From Brienomyrus brachyistius (Eukaryota; Chordata; Actinopteri; Osteoglossiformes; Mormyridae): DNA of 64,000 bases. This document shows, piece after piece, positions 35,406 to 45,328 of this stretch. The notes beneath the pieces were generated by a model. That model saw nothing but the letters and a program-made list of their open reading frames with translations. It was not told where the DNA came from and searched no databases. The translations under genes and the position numbers were made by a program. Location of the stretch: the NCBI RefSeq assembly GCF_023856365.1, contig NW_026042771.1, positions 36,619-100,618 of the forward strand, in the 5' to 3' direction. Every line of letters starts with the position of its first letter. Position 1 is the stretch's first letter.

Positions 35406-36561
35406 CTGAACAAAAATATAAACGCAACACTCTTGTTTCTGCTCCCATTTTTCATGAGATGGACTTAAAGACCTACAATTCATTCCAGATACACAATATT
35501 ACCATTTCTCTCAAACATTTCTCACAAATCAGTCTAAATGTGTGATAGTGAGCACTTCTGCTTTGCTGAGATAATCCATCCCACCTCACAGGTGTGCCAC
35601 ATCAAGATGCTGATCTGACATCATGGGTAGTGCACAGGTGTACCTTATACTGCCCACAATAAAAGGCCACCCTGGAATGTGCAGTTTTTTGCTTTATTGG
35701 GGGTCTGGGGACTCAGAACCGGTCAGTATCTGGTGTGACCACCATTTGCCTCATACAATGCAACACATCTTCTTCGCATAGAGTTTATCAGATTGTCAAT
35801 TGTGGCCTGTGGAATGTTGGTCCACTCCTCTTCAATGGCTGTGCGAAGTTGTTGGATATTAGTGGGAACTGGTACACGCTGTCGTATACGCCGGTCAAGC
35901 ACATCCCAAACATGCTCAACGGGTGACATGTCCGGTGAGTATGCTGGCCATGCAAGAACTGGGACATTTTCAGCTTCCAAGAACTGTGTACAGATCCTTG
36001 CAACATGGGGCCGTGCATCATCTGTCTGAGTGGCTGGTCTCAGACGATCTTGGAGGTGAACCTGCTGGATGTGGAGGTCCTGGGCTGGTGTGGTTACACG
36101 TGGTCTGCGGTTGTGAGGCCGGTTGGATGTACTGCCATATTCTCTGAAACGCCTTTGGAGACGGCTTATGGTTGAGAAATGAACATTCAATGCACGAGCA
36201 ACAAATTCCTGCTGTCAGCATGCCAATTGCACGCTCCCTCAATGCTTGTGGCATCTGTGGCATTTTGCTGTGAGACAAAACTGCACATTCCAGGGTGGCC
36301 TTTTATTGTGGGCAGTATAAGGTACACCTGTGCACTACCCATGATGTCAGATCAGCATCTTGATGTGGCACACCTGTGAGGTGGGATGGATTATCTCAGC
36401 AAAGCAGAAGTGCTCACTATCACACATTTAGACTGATTTGTGAGAAATGTTTGAGAGAAATGGTAATATTGTGTATCTGGAATGAATTGTAGATCTTTAA
36501 GTCCATCTCATGAAAAATGGGAGCAAAAACAAAAGTGTTGCGTTTATATTTTTGTTCAGTG
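35406..36561 (-). mobile_element. Tc1-like DNA transposon with long inverted repeats, internally deleted
   Basis: The roughly 280-base ends (35406-35690 and about 36265-36561) are inverted copies, starting CTGAACAAAAATATAAACGC on the left and ending GCGTTTATATTTTTGTTCAG plus TG on the right. TA dinucleotides flank it at 35404-35405 and 36562-36563, the Tc1/mariner target. The left tip lacks two bases present on the right. At 1156 bases it is shorter than a typical autonomous Tc1 element of about 1.6 kb. It sits inside the 220-bp array. Confidence 0.93.
35723..36263 (-). pseudogene. Tc1-like transposase, internally deleted and frameshifted
   Basis: The minus-strand frame begins MPQMPQALRERAIGMLTAGI at 36263. 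It is interrupted near 36200 and resumes as NVHFSTISRLQRRFREYGS, the paired helix-turn-helix DNA-binding part. It then jumps directly to ATQTDDARPHVARICTQFLE and AYSPDMSPVEHVWDVLDRR. The second catalytic aspartate (first D of DDARPH) and the glutamate in VEHV are 34 residues apart, so the DD34E tail is kept. The segment with the first catalytic aspartate is deleted. The frame ends at 35723 after NSMRRRCVALYEANGGHTRY. It cannot be an active enzyme. Confidence 0.9.
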
Positions 36562-36605
36562 TATGTATATGTATACATATAGTTTTTTTTGTGTTTTGTG
36601 AAAAC

Positions 36606-37835
36606 GGGTCTTTAATCGGGGAAACGGAGCGGGTAGAGCAGGACGGAACGCAGGCATTGACAAACTACAATGACGGACAGGGCAAACAGGTAAGACCAGG
36701 ACTTAAAATAGGTCATGACTAATCAAAGTAATCGGGCAAAGCAGGAGACGATCAGGGAAGCACACGTGGGTAATCAGGGGGCGTGGCACACACGAGGAGC
36801 GGACAAGCCGGGCATATATGTATATCTATATAAAACCTCATTAATGAGGGACAGGGAACAGAACGGACAGACAGAACTGGCACAGGGGAAGGAGCCAGGA
36901 CAAGACTTGACATAAGACAGGAAAGGCAGAGAAACAGATCAGAAAGGGGGACACGGAGGGAACAGGCAGGACAAAAGGACCGGGAGTGAACGAAGGGAAC
37001 ATCGGGGAAAGAGGAGCAGAAGCCAGAGGGACGAGGGACAAAGAGAGGAGGGACAGAGACAGGAGGAACAAAGCGAGGGGGAGCAGAGGCAGGAGGGACA
37101 AAGACGGGAGGCCAGGGAGAGAAGGAGGGGGAACCAAGAGGAGCCCGAGGGAGACCCAGCGGGCGACGGGAGGCAGCCGGAAGGGCTGCAGGCGGCCGGA
37201 GGCCGGAGCCGGAGGGGCCGAGGAGACGGGGTGAGGGACAGACGCAGGGACGAAGGAGGGAGTCGGAGGGGAGACCAGGAAGGGGACGAAGGAGCTGGAA
37301 GGGACCCTGGCGAGGGCAAGGAGAGAGGGGGAGCCGCAGCAGACGGCGACGTCCTCCGACACGCCAGAGCGGGAGGACCAGCAGGCGAATGAGGAGCCGC
37401 CGTCGGGGGGCCCGCAGGCAACCGATAAGACGCCGGAGGAGGGACCGAGGCAGGGCGACGAGGGCCGCGGAGGGGGGACCCGCAGACGACAGCCGACCCG
37501 GAGGGCCAGGACCCGCAGGTGCCGACCAAGCCCTAGCGCCGGCGAGGGAGGGCGAGCCAGGGGGCTGGGCGGGTGGACCCCAGCCGTGCGTCTGTGTCCT
37601 CTCCCCTTATGGGACACAGACATAAGGACCTGCGGCCGGGGTCGGGCTCGTCGGGGTGAGGGTACCAGAGTCACAGGGGGAGAAGGGACTGGAGTGGGGC
37701 CAGGGACTGGAGCTGCAGGCTGCAGAGGGAGCGCCTGCCCGGGAGCTGCAGGCAGGGAAAGCGCCTCGGACGTGGGCGCGGTAGCTGCAGGCAGCGGAGA
37801 CGGCTGCTCGGGCTCTGGGGCCGCAGGGGGCACTT
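36606..37835. repeat. GC-rich low-complexity block, related to 57880-58440
   Basis: This is a purine-rich plus strand full of GGGAC, GGAGG and GCAGG words. The minus strand keeps a long open frame (36841-37833, 330 codons) that is proline, serine and leucine rich with no domain. Long open frames are expected by chance in such composition. CACGTGGGTAATCAGGGGGCGTGG near 36762 and GGAGCGCCTCGG-type words near 37750 recur in the same order at about 58090 and 58240, so this is an interspersed element, probably the non-coding or ORF1 part of a retroelement. Confidence 0.6.
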
Positions 37836-37900
37836 ATTTATTATATAAAATAAGTGTCACACAACCGGGGTGACATGCCTTGCCTGCTTGTGGGATGAGG

Positions 37901-38325
37901 AAGACTCAGGGACTGGAAATGGGATTAAAACTGAAGATGTGCTCATTCCTTTGTGTATTTTACAAATTTTCCTTCCGTCAGACATGAGGAGTTGCTGCTA
38001 TATTTGGCACTAATAGAGATTCTGATGCTGCTATTTTTATTGTCTATTAGTTTGTTATTATTTACAAGTTCTGTTGTGTTTTTGCATTTTTCTCTTCTGG
38101 TTAATTAACTGCTGTCTGTTTGCTGTGAAGTATGAGTGTGGTGAGTAAGACTCAGGGACTGGAAGTGGGATTACAACTAAAGATAACATGCTTATTCCTT
38201 TTTGTATTGTTTACAAATTTCCTTCCGTCAAACATGAGGAGTTTGCTGCTATATTGTGCACTAACAGAGATTCTGATGCTGCTATTTTTATTGTTTATAA
38301 ATGTGTTATTGTTTCCAAGTTGAGT
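37901..38325. repeat. Direct duplication with 246-bp offset
   Basis: 37901-38075 and 38147-38325 are diverged direct copies starting AAGACTCAGGGACTGGAA and containing TTCCTTCCGTCA and GATTCTGATGCTGCTATTTT. No coding frame was recognised. Confidence 0.8.
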
Positions 38326-38397
38326 ATTCAATAAATGCTAAATTGAGAAATTTTGTGTATCGTTTGTTATTATTAGTGTGATATTTTACCATGCAAA

Positions 38398-38497
38398 TAG
38401 AGGGGAAACGTCCAATTATCGGCCAAAAAAAATCAGCAGCATATATCGGCCCATCGCCTGACCCTTGACTTGAAAAACCCATATCGGTCGACCTCTA
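38398..38497. repeat. Short element with TAGAGG/CCTCTA ends
   Basis: About 100 bases with 6-base inverted ends, interior AATTATCGGCC and ATATCGGTCGACCTCTA. The right-hand words are those of a common vertebrate MITE family, and the left end has diverged. The call is tentative. Confidence 0.3.
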
Positions 38498-38499
38498 GT

Positions 38500-39858
38500 A
38501 ACAGTACATTCTGTCCAATTCATCCATCGAGTTAAGTCACACACCCACTTGAGGGGGCACTCCGGCAGACGTGAGGATGGGGATGTTCTTTCCGCTATAA
38601 CATCCACTGCAGAAGTACATCTCGCTCCTGTTCACAGGGCTTACTTCAATGATGAAGCAGGGCTGGTTGTCTGGACAAGAAGTTGTCCTGCTGCTGGGTC
38701 TCGGTGCCGTTTTTTCCACCTAAGCTTGAAGGTGGAAATGTGTTCCAACTTGGTCCCTGGGACTGCAGCATAGCCAAACATCGCGAGCAGCGTCGGCCCA
38801 CAACCCACCACCAGAACCATCACACCGTCCTATACACATAAAGAAGAACTAAAACATAGAGTGTTGTGACAATCTATGCGTTAATGTTTGGCAGCATAGG
38901 TGATTCATTAAAATTATACCGAAGAATGGAAAATGTGATATTTAGAATATTTTTTGCCATTTAGTAGCTAATTTAAGCACTTACCCAATGCCTCAATTTG
39001 TTTTAGGTCAGTAATGTCTGAGCCAAAAGAATGAATGTATGAATTTAATACAATTCACCACTCCCCACCCACACACAAATCTGAAATTCAATTTAAGACA
39101 CTTCTTAAACATTAGTGCATTAACAAAAAAGGAAAATCTTAAGAGATTCAGTAGGATTTTCTATGTTAGACTTAAGCTAATAGTTCAATAGTTTTTACAT
39201 ATTTCAATATACCAATTTGACTTTAATGTTGAAACAGATGCTAAAACATGGAATAATTTCATAACTAGAGAAACATGTTATTCACAAACACTAGCAAAGG
39301 TAGCTTATAGTTAAGCTTACTTAAGTCAGCAAGTCAGGCTACAGTGTGTAAGAATAGTCGTAAACGATAATTTGTCTCAGTCTTACATGACAGAATAAGT
39401 AAACAGAAAATATAAAATGGCTGAAACAGCGTCATTAACGCCAGCTACAGTAGAGGCGCAGAAAAGGTGTCATGACTGAAGTATTCCCAAACTCTGGAAG
39501 ACCGTATGCGAGCCTTTTTTGCCGCGTGTTTCTCCAGAGGCTCCGGAGCTCCGCTGGTTGAGACAGCCATGTTGGTTCATGTGCAGGGGGACGAGCGGCA
39601 AATTTCTTTTTTGCAGGGTGGTAGGTGATGTCTCATTAATATTTATGAGAGAAGTGCTACATGATTGGCCAGTGCATTGCCAGTGCATGCCCAAAATGGT
39701 GCGGCACTGCATCCAAGCCTGCGGCACTCAGAGTCACAAATACAGTGGAAACCATTTGTAGTAATTACGTCTGTCTGGCTGATTTCCAACTAATTGATAT
39801 TTGTATATTTATTACATGAATATAAGGTAATATAAGGTAATAGAAGAGGTAATTAATG
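38500..39858. other. No firm gene; weak Ig-like frame on minus strand at 38537-38719
   Basis: The stretch is mostly AT-rich and non-coding. On the minus strand a 60-codon frame contains SPVNRSEMYFCSGC, which resembles the end of an immunoglobulin variable domain, but no upstream cysteine-tryptophan pair or J-like motif supports it. Confidence 0.3.
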
Positions 39859-40294
39859 GTTTTCCATCTGAGGAATTTGCAAAAAACTGCAGTGCATGAT
39901 GGGTCGGACCTAAAGGCTGCCTTAACGTCCTCATCTGTATGACGACATACATCAAGACTAGGAAGGTGCATAATGTTCATGTCTGGTTGCGTTTGTTGGT
40001 CCAGAAAGTAATTCAATTTCGCCATGTAGGTTACGTTCTTAAAAACTGCTTGGATATAGCCCGATTATATGCTGTGGGCCTTTTAATTTCTTTGTTTACC
40101 AGGTAGGCTACCTTCTTTAAACTGCGTTTTGTTAGACTACATATTTAGGGAGGTCTTTATAAATTTATAGTAGTCTTCATAAATATGTGCATAGTTTAGC
40201 CTAACCCAGCCACTTAAGGGAGAAAGCCAGCTCAACTAGGTGTCGGTCCCAAGCCCGGATTAATGGGGAGGGTTGGCGTCAAGAAATAAAGAGA
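39859..40294. repeat. Dispersed repeat, inverted partner of 28599-28875
   Basis: This is the reverse-complement copy of the repeat at 28599-28875, with additional central sequence (about 39925-40080). Confidence 0.75.
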
Positions 40295-40544
40295 CTGTAT
40301 CTTCACTGCATGACTGATGTCAAAATGTGTGAAATATGTGGTTGTATTAATAAATGCATTAAAGTAGGTTAATGATTCTGTGCTGTCTAAATTGTATAGA
40401 AAATTTCTACGTATAGCCAAACAAATCTCCTCCTGTTTGAAAAGGCATAGAAAAAGCAATTTAGCCACTAAAACTTTACAGTTTTTGTGAGGGACAGTCG
40501 AATTCTCTCGTTTCTCTCGTCAAGTTTTTTTGTGATCCTGCACC

Positions 40545-40690
40545 TACACTTTGCCGGCCCCAGGAGGATGGGCTCCCCCTTTGAGTTTGGTCCCTCCCAA
40601 GGTTTCTTCCTTCTTGGGAGTTTTTCCATCCTATCGGCGCCTATGGCTTACTCACTGGGGGCTTTGGGTGGGCATGATATAAAGCAAAGC
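40545..40690 (+). mobile_element. LINE 3' UTR fragment
   Basis: This contains GGAGGATGGGCTCCCCC and CAAGGTTTCTTCC, the conserved 3' UTR words also seen at 8375-8470 (reverse) and 50545-50640. No coding part is attached. Confidence 0.6.
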
Positions 40691-41438
40691 ATTTTCCCTC
40701 CCAGTTTCCTCCTCTGGTCCACATTGCAGGACCATCAGCCATCAGAAACAGTCAGACGGTCTCCTTCAGCTTCTTTAGTGTCCTTGGAAGCCAAGGCAGT
40801 TTTAGGTCTGAGAAGAGGTTTATCAGAAGGACACATATTACGTCGTTTGTCCTGAAATGTAACATGGGGAGGAAAAGTTAAGCGGTTTAGTCAGATTGGA
40901 GTCGTTTATTCAGCAGTGGCAGCGCCAGTGACTTAATGCTACAGGTGCTATAGGGGAGTGAGATTATTTAGACCGGGTGCTTTAGCTTTTCAGCTTATGT
41001 AGATGGTGTATAGAAGCACACAGCACGATAAGCTACAGCATGGATAAAATAGGATAAAATATGAAATTCTAAACGTCTAGCTCACAGAGCCTCTATGTGT
41101 ACTTTGAAGAAAAAATACACTACAAGTATGCTGTAAAAACCGCAAAAATGTCTTACACAATATACAGATTTTACAGATAGTTAAAGAAAAAATGAAACCA
41201 ATATTTTGGGGGTGCTGTGGGGGTACTATGGTCATTGGAGGAGGAGCTAGAGCCCCCCCCCCCAAGCTTTTCCTTGGTGCTGCCACTGTTGTTCAGATTA
41301 AAAGTAACATTGTCATTAATAAACAGTACTCTGATCAAATTTTTGCATGTACAAACACAATCAAAGTTTAACCACATGTTTAGACAACAATTCACACACC
41401 TGTTACATTTCCATAATGCTAAGACTCTCTACACTTAC

Positions 41439-41531
41439 TTCATCCACTTTCTTGTTTGGTACACAGTCATTTGATGGATGTGTAAGATCATTACCAGACC
41501 GTCTGCTGCAAACTCTACAGTTAATGAATGG
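41439..41531 (-). pseudogene. Chemerin (rarres2)-like gene, third recognised exon
   Basis: A good acceptor (TGTGTTTTTGCAG) precedes 41531, and a consensus donor (GTAAGT) follows at 41433-41438. The phase-0 frame between them reads PFINCRVCSRRSGNDLTHPS and then NDCVPNKKVDE over exactly 31 codons. The cysteine pattern matches the second disulphide region of fish chemerin-like proteins (cystatin fold, secreted). The phase does not agree with the donor of the exon at 42341, one reason to call a pseudogene. The product would be secreted. No final exon was found below 41439. Confidence 0.5.
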
Positions 41532-42340
41532 CTGCAAAAACACACAGACACACAAAAACAGTATTTAAAGAGTGGTGGGCAATAAATACAGTGAGAGAAG
41601 GTGTAGTAAAGATATATCTAATGATTTAAGGCAGAGCTGCTGGAGTGCAGGGTTTATGACACAGAACAATTTTAGAGGAAAGAGCTTCCAAAGCAGGGTC
41701 ACCATAAGGCTATATTATACAAAGCAAGTTCATCTAAAAGTATGAACAACAAAATCCCGTTTAACTGAACACTGCTCTGTATTAAAATACTGTCCTCCGA
41801 TCAAGCTAAAGTGGTCCTGTAGTTCACTATTTAAAGAGGTAAATTTAAAGGGTAATTCACACTGCACATCTACCCTGCTCTGACCAGGTTTAATTACTGG
41901 CTTTCTAATTAAAACAAGAGTTAAGTCCTGCCCTTTCACCACAAAACACCACCACTGCCATTTAAGGCTGATTTCAACAATGAGTTTTAGTTAACCTGGC
42001 TCGATTGAGTTAACTCTGGGTATGTAAAACCCGCTTTGTAGTACAGCCCACAGGTCTTTAAATAAGGCCAGCTAGGGTTCATAGCTCGAAGCATAATCTA
42101 CAGGTCACCCCTCAGATGATTAGCATTTGCTTCTGCCTGGTAATCCAGCCTTTAAGCCTGTAAACCTACTAAAATTTGAGAATAAGGTGAAGGAACTGGC
42201 TCTTTGAGGCCACCTATGTATTTGTTACTTTATTGTTGGCTAACTTTCCCCCGCAGGGCATCAAAAAAGTTAACATGAACCTAAATTAATTTGCTAACTG
42301 ATATGTCCAATGCTCACAGTCACAGTGACTCTTTACTTAC

Positions 42341-42443
42341 CTCTTGTCCATGAAAATACAGTCAGCCCGATGGTCTGTTGCAGTTGACTTTGGACATTTT
42401 GTTGCTCTCAAGAGAATCTCAATGTCAATGTATCACTGCTGAT
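42341..42443 (-). pseudogene. Chemerin (rarres2)-like gene, second recognised exon
   Basis: The minus-strand frame reads YIDIEILLRATKCPKSTATD and then HRADCIFMDKR, reaching a strong donor (GAG then GTAAGT) at 42340. The ATKCPK block with a second cysteine about 15 residues on is what fish chemerin-like proteins show after their central beta strand. An acceptor (GATTTAG) lies at 42444. However, a TGA sits directly before the first recognised residue in this frame, so either the acceptor is elsewhere or the exon is broken. Confidence 0.5.
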
Positions 42444-42746
42444 CTAAATCACATAAACACGTTATATACAAAATTGCCTACAAACTGTTTTAAAGGCAAT
42501 ATAACAAACAATAATCACCCAAAAAATGGCAAACTGTCACAGACTTGACTGCAGCAGATTCAGAGAGAAACTGTGAGAAGGTAAAATTGACCAGGGCTGA
42601 GATATACAACCATCACTTTCATTGTGAAGAGACATTAAGCATCATATGCATTGAAATTAAAACATCAAAATCAATGTGATACTCATTAGTTCAGCTTGCA
42701 GATGATGAAAGTTTCACACTTTTGTAAACACTTTCTCAGCAGTTAC

Positions 42747-42925
42747 CTTCGGACGGCCCTGGATGTTATAGAAATTCATGTGCTGACGGGTTCCTTGATG
42801 AGCATTTTCGACTGCGAGTTTAATGGCCGTCTTGTGAGTGCAGGGAGACTGTGGTAATCTTGCTGGGCCTCTGTGGAGATAAGCAGAGCTCCATAAGCCA
42901 AAACCAGAAGCAGCAGGCGGGTCAT
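42747..42925 (-). pseudogene. Chemerin (rarres2)-like gene, signal-peptide exon
   Basis: ATG at 42925 opens MTRLLLLVLAYGALLISTEA, a textbook signal peptide with a cleavage site after the alanine. It is followed by QQDYHSLPALT, an N-terminus of the kind found in mature fish chemerin-like proteins. One base out of frame the sequence continues KTAIKLAVENAHQGTRQH then MNFYNIQGRPK up to a donor (GTAACT) at 42746, which is the expected first alpha helix and strand of the cystatin fold. The shift of frame inside the exon suggests a disabled gene or a sequence error. Order and spacing fit the exons at 42341 and 41439. Confidence 0.55.
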
Positions 42926-43076
42926 CTTCCTCTCAGCTTTGAAGGGAGAAGCAGGACTGAGGACACTGATCTGTGGTCCCCTTATCCAGCACGTCCAGGG
43001 GCGTGTCCTTCACTCGAAACAAACAGACCTTTGAACAACATTGGAAAACTCTTCAGGATGAATTGAGGCAGGTGGT

Positions 43077-43330
43077 CAAGTGGGTTTATTGTTATTTCAG
43101 CAATATACACAGTACACAGTGAAAGGAAACATTGTTCCTCCTGGACCACGGTGCAACACAAAGAAGAAAAACAGAAACAACACAAGATGACACAAGTGCG
43201 GGCAAGATAGAACTATACAGAGTGAAAGGAGCACAAACAGAGGGAGAAAGTGCAAGATAAACACAAGAGCAACAATACAATACTACAGGACAAGACAGCG
43301 CAGTCAAGAACACAGAGTGCAGCCAGAGCT
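43077..43330 (-). mobile_element. LINE 3' UTR fragment, minus strand
   Basis: Reverse-complement words GTGGTCCAGGAGGAACAATG and TTTCACTGTGTACTGT, followed by GCTGAAATAACAATAAA, form the usual 3' end and polyadenylation signal of a fish LINE family. The same LINE family is probably present at 43416 and 58509. Confidence 0.55.
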
Positions 43331-43415
43331 AACCTGAATAGGGGGCATCAAGGTTGCCAGGCAGGCAGAGAAACAGAAAATAGAGGTCTACTTCACATAC
43401 AACAACCCACAGTGG

Positions 43416-43618
43416 GTGTGGCAGGGAATACAACACATTACAAACTTCAAAGGCAACAACACCGTCACTGTTAACAGCAACGCCCTTTTAGCAAAGGAGC
43501 TAAACAGCTTCTTTGCTCGTCTGGAGGAACACAGAGCAGACATAGCCACACTGCCCCCTCCCCCCAATCTCCAGCACTCACAGACTCCCTCTGCAGGAAC
43601 ACCACGCGAGAAGGCACA
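43416..43618 (+). mobile_element. LINE fragment, upstream of reverse transcriptase
   Basis: The frame reads MWQGIQHITNFKG, then LAKELNSFFARLEEHRADIA and LPPPPNLQ. This is the linker between endonuclease and reverse transcriptase of fish LINE proteins (W-x-G-I-Q-x-I-T-x-(Y/F)-K then LNxFFARFE). It is interrupted by the CR1-like insertion from about 43622 and seems to resume at 44193. Confidence 0.7.
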
Positions 43619-43621
43619 TTG

Positions 43622-44190
43622 CATCTCTAGGTGTGTGGAGTTTAAGACAAGGCAAGTGATGCTACGATAATATAATTCCTTGGTAAGACCCCACCTAGAA
43701 TATTGTGTGCGGGTTTGGTTACCATACCTTAAGAAGGACATTGCTGCCTTGGAAAAGGTGCAACGTAGGGCAACGAGAATGATTCCTGGTCTTAGAGGAA
43801 TGTCTAATGAGGAGAGGTTAGCTGAGCTGAATCTGTTTAGCCTCGAGCAAAGGAGGACTAAGGGGGGACATAATCCAGGTGTTTAAGATTCTAACAGGTC
43901 TGGATGCTGTTCAGCCAAATGGCTATTTCAATGTTAGTTTAAATACCAGAACTCGTGGCCATAAGTGGAAATTAGCTGGAGAACATTTTAAAACGAATTT
44001 GATGAAGCATTTCTGTACACAGCGTGTAGTTAGAGTATGGAATAGTCTTCCTGTTATTGTAACACAAGCTAAAACCCTGGGTTCTTTTAAATCAGAGCTA
44101 GATAAGATTTTTGAGCTATTAGCTAAGTTCTCCTCAAAGGAGCTTGATGGGCCGAATGGCCTCCTCTCATTTGTAAATCTCTTTGGTTCT
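43622..44190 (+). mobile_element. CR1-like LINE 3' end nested in another LINE
   Basis: Two overlapping frames read [20 protein letters not shown] and [20 protein letters not shown], then [20 protein letters not shown], and end near VNLFGSYES with GGTTCTTATGA. This is the typical C-terminus and tail of fish CR1-like LINEs. A single frameshift lies near 43860. The piece is 5'-truncated, as usual for LINE insertion, and lies inside another LINE fragment. Close relatives are at 49011 and 56273. Confidence 0.82.
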
Positions 44191-44192
44191 TA

Positions 44193-44320
44193 TGAGTCAG
44201 CTTACAGAGATGAGGTCCAGAAACTGATAGGTTGGAGTTCAGCAAACAATTTGGCACTAAACAGCACAAAGACAAAGGAATCACTGACTTCAGGAAGGAT
44301 GGAGGCGACACTGGCCTGCC
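44193..44320 (+). mobile_element. LINE reverse-transcriptase fragment (continuation)
   Basis: The frame SAYRDEVQKLIGWSSANNLA then LNSTKTKE is the segment just after the FADD motif in the same LINE type as 43416-43618. It is followed by GATGGATGGATG. Confidence 0.7.
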
Positions 44321-44339
44321 TAGATGGATGGATGGATGT

Positions 44340-45214
44340 TTTTATTGACATTGTAAGTACAATGAGATTTAGTTTGGAACGCGCCAGCAGCTACACAGTA
44401 TATTTACAATTATATAGATTGTGAGGCATAAAATAAGGTGTGAGTAATATAACATAACGACATAATATAAGTAATCATTAATTAATCATTACAGATGGTA
44501 TGAGGTGTGAACCGCTAGGCTGCTATGGCATGTTTGGTATCAAACCGATGGAAAATCACTCCAGTTTCCAAATCTGGTCAGTGGTTACCACGAAAGTGAA
44601 TATATCAAAAGTTACACCAGCCTAACGAAAATCATCAATACAAGGGAAATCACACTGGTCATAAATCTCAAAAAGGACTGATACAGACCCCCTTCCGAAA
44701 GCCCGCCAAATGGATGGTCAGCCATTGGTCCAGGAGTCGAATTCCTGGTCACTCCTATTCACGAACTTTACACTATAAAACCTGGCACCTCAGAACAAAG
44801 CCAGGAGAGGAGAAACAGAAGGGAGGAGAAAACAAAAGACCATCAGCACGAAGAGAGGCAGAGAACATCAGCCCAAGAGAAGAGAAGCCCACAAGAAGCC
44901 CTCCTGAAGCCTATCAGTGAAGACCCAGCTGGACAGAGAACTGCAACCAAGCCCAAGCTTCACCAGGAGAGGGAATCAGAGGGGCTCCACTCCAACAACC
45001 GCTGCAAACACCGCGCCTCCCTGAGTGCCATCACCCATCAGCTCATCAGCCTCCGCAACCAACTGCCAAGACCCCCCCCCCCCCCACTCTGCAACCAAGT
45101 AAACAAACTTCCTTTCATTTATAACAACCTAAACTCCTATTCACCTGCTATATTACTTTAGGACAGTATTTCCACAAATTGCTTGCTTTGCAGAACAGTA
45201 TTTTCCCTTTTAAG
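44340..45214. other. No gene; TATA-like site at 44774
   Basis: TATAAAAC at 44774-44781 is followed by purine-rich, stop-poor sequence and a run of 17 C near 45070. It could be part of an LTR or a host promoter, but neither was established. Confidence 0.35.
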
Positions 45215-45328
45215 GTTACTCATTTTAAATCTGGTCATTGCATTTTCATGATTACATTGTTTGTGTCCACTCCGTTATTTCGTGTTTATTGTTTGTTAGG
45301 TGTAATGTCTGTCTTATGTTAGTTATAG
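45215..45328. repeat. Dispersed repeat, copy A (pair with 49116-49212)
   Basis: About 100 bases ending in TCGTGTTTATTGTTTGTTAGG and TTATGTTAGTTAT match 49116-49212 in the same orientation. The pair brackets the 46-bp minisatellite. Confidence 0.8.

Noticed and set aside
36841..37833. 330-codon minus-strand open frame, the longest in the window
   Set aside because: It lies in GC-rich low-complexity repeat, is made of P, S and L runs without a domain, and a second overlapping frame is open too, as expected from composition.
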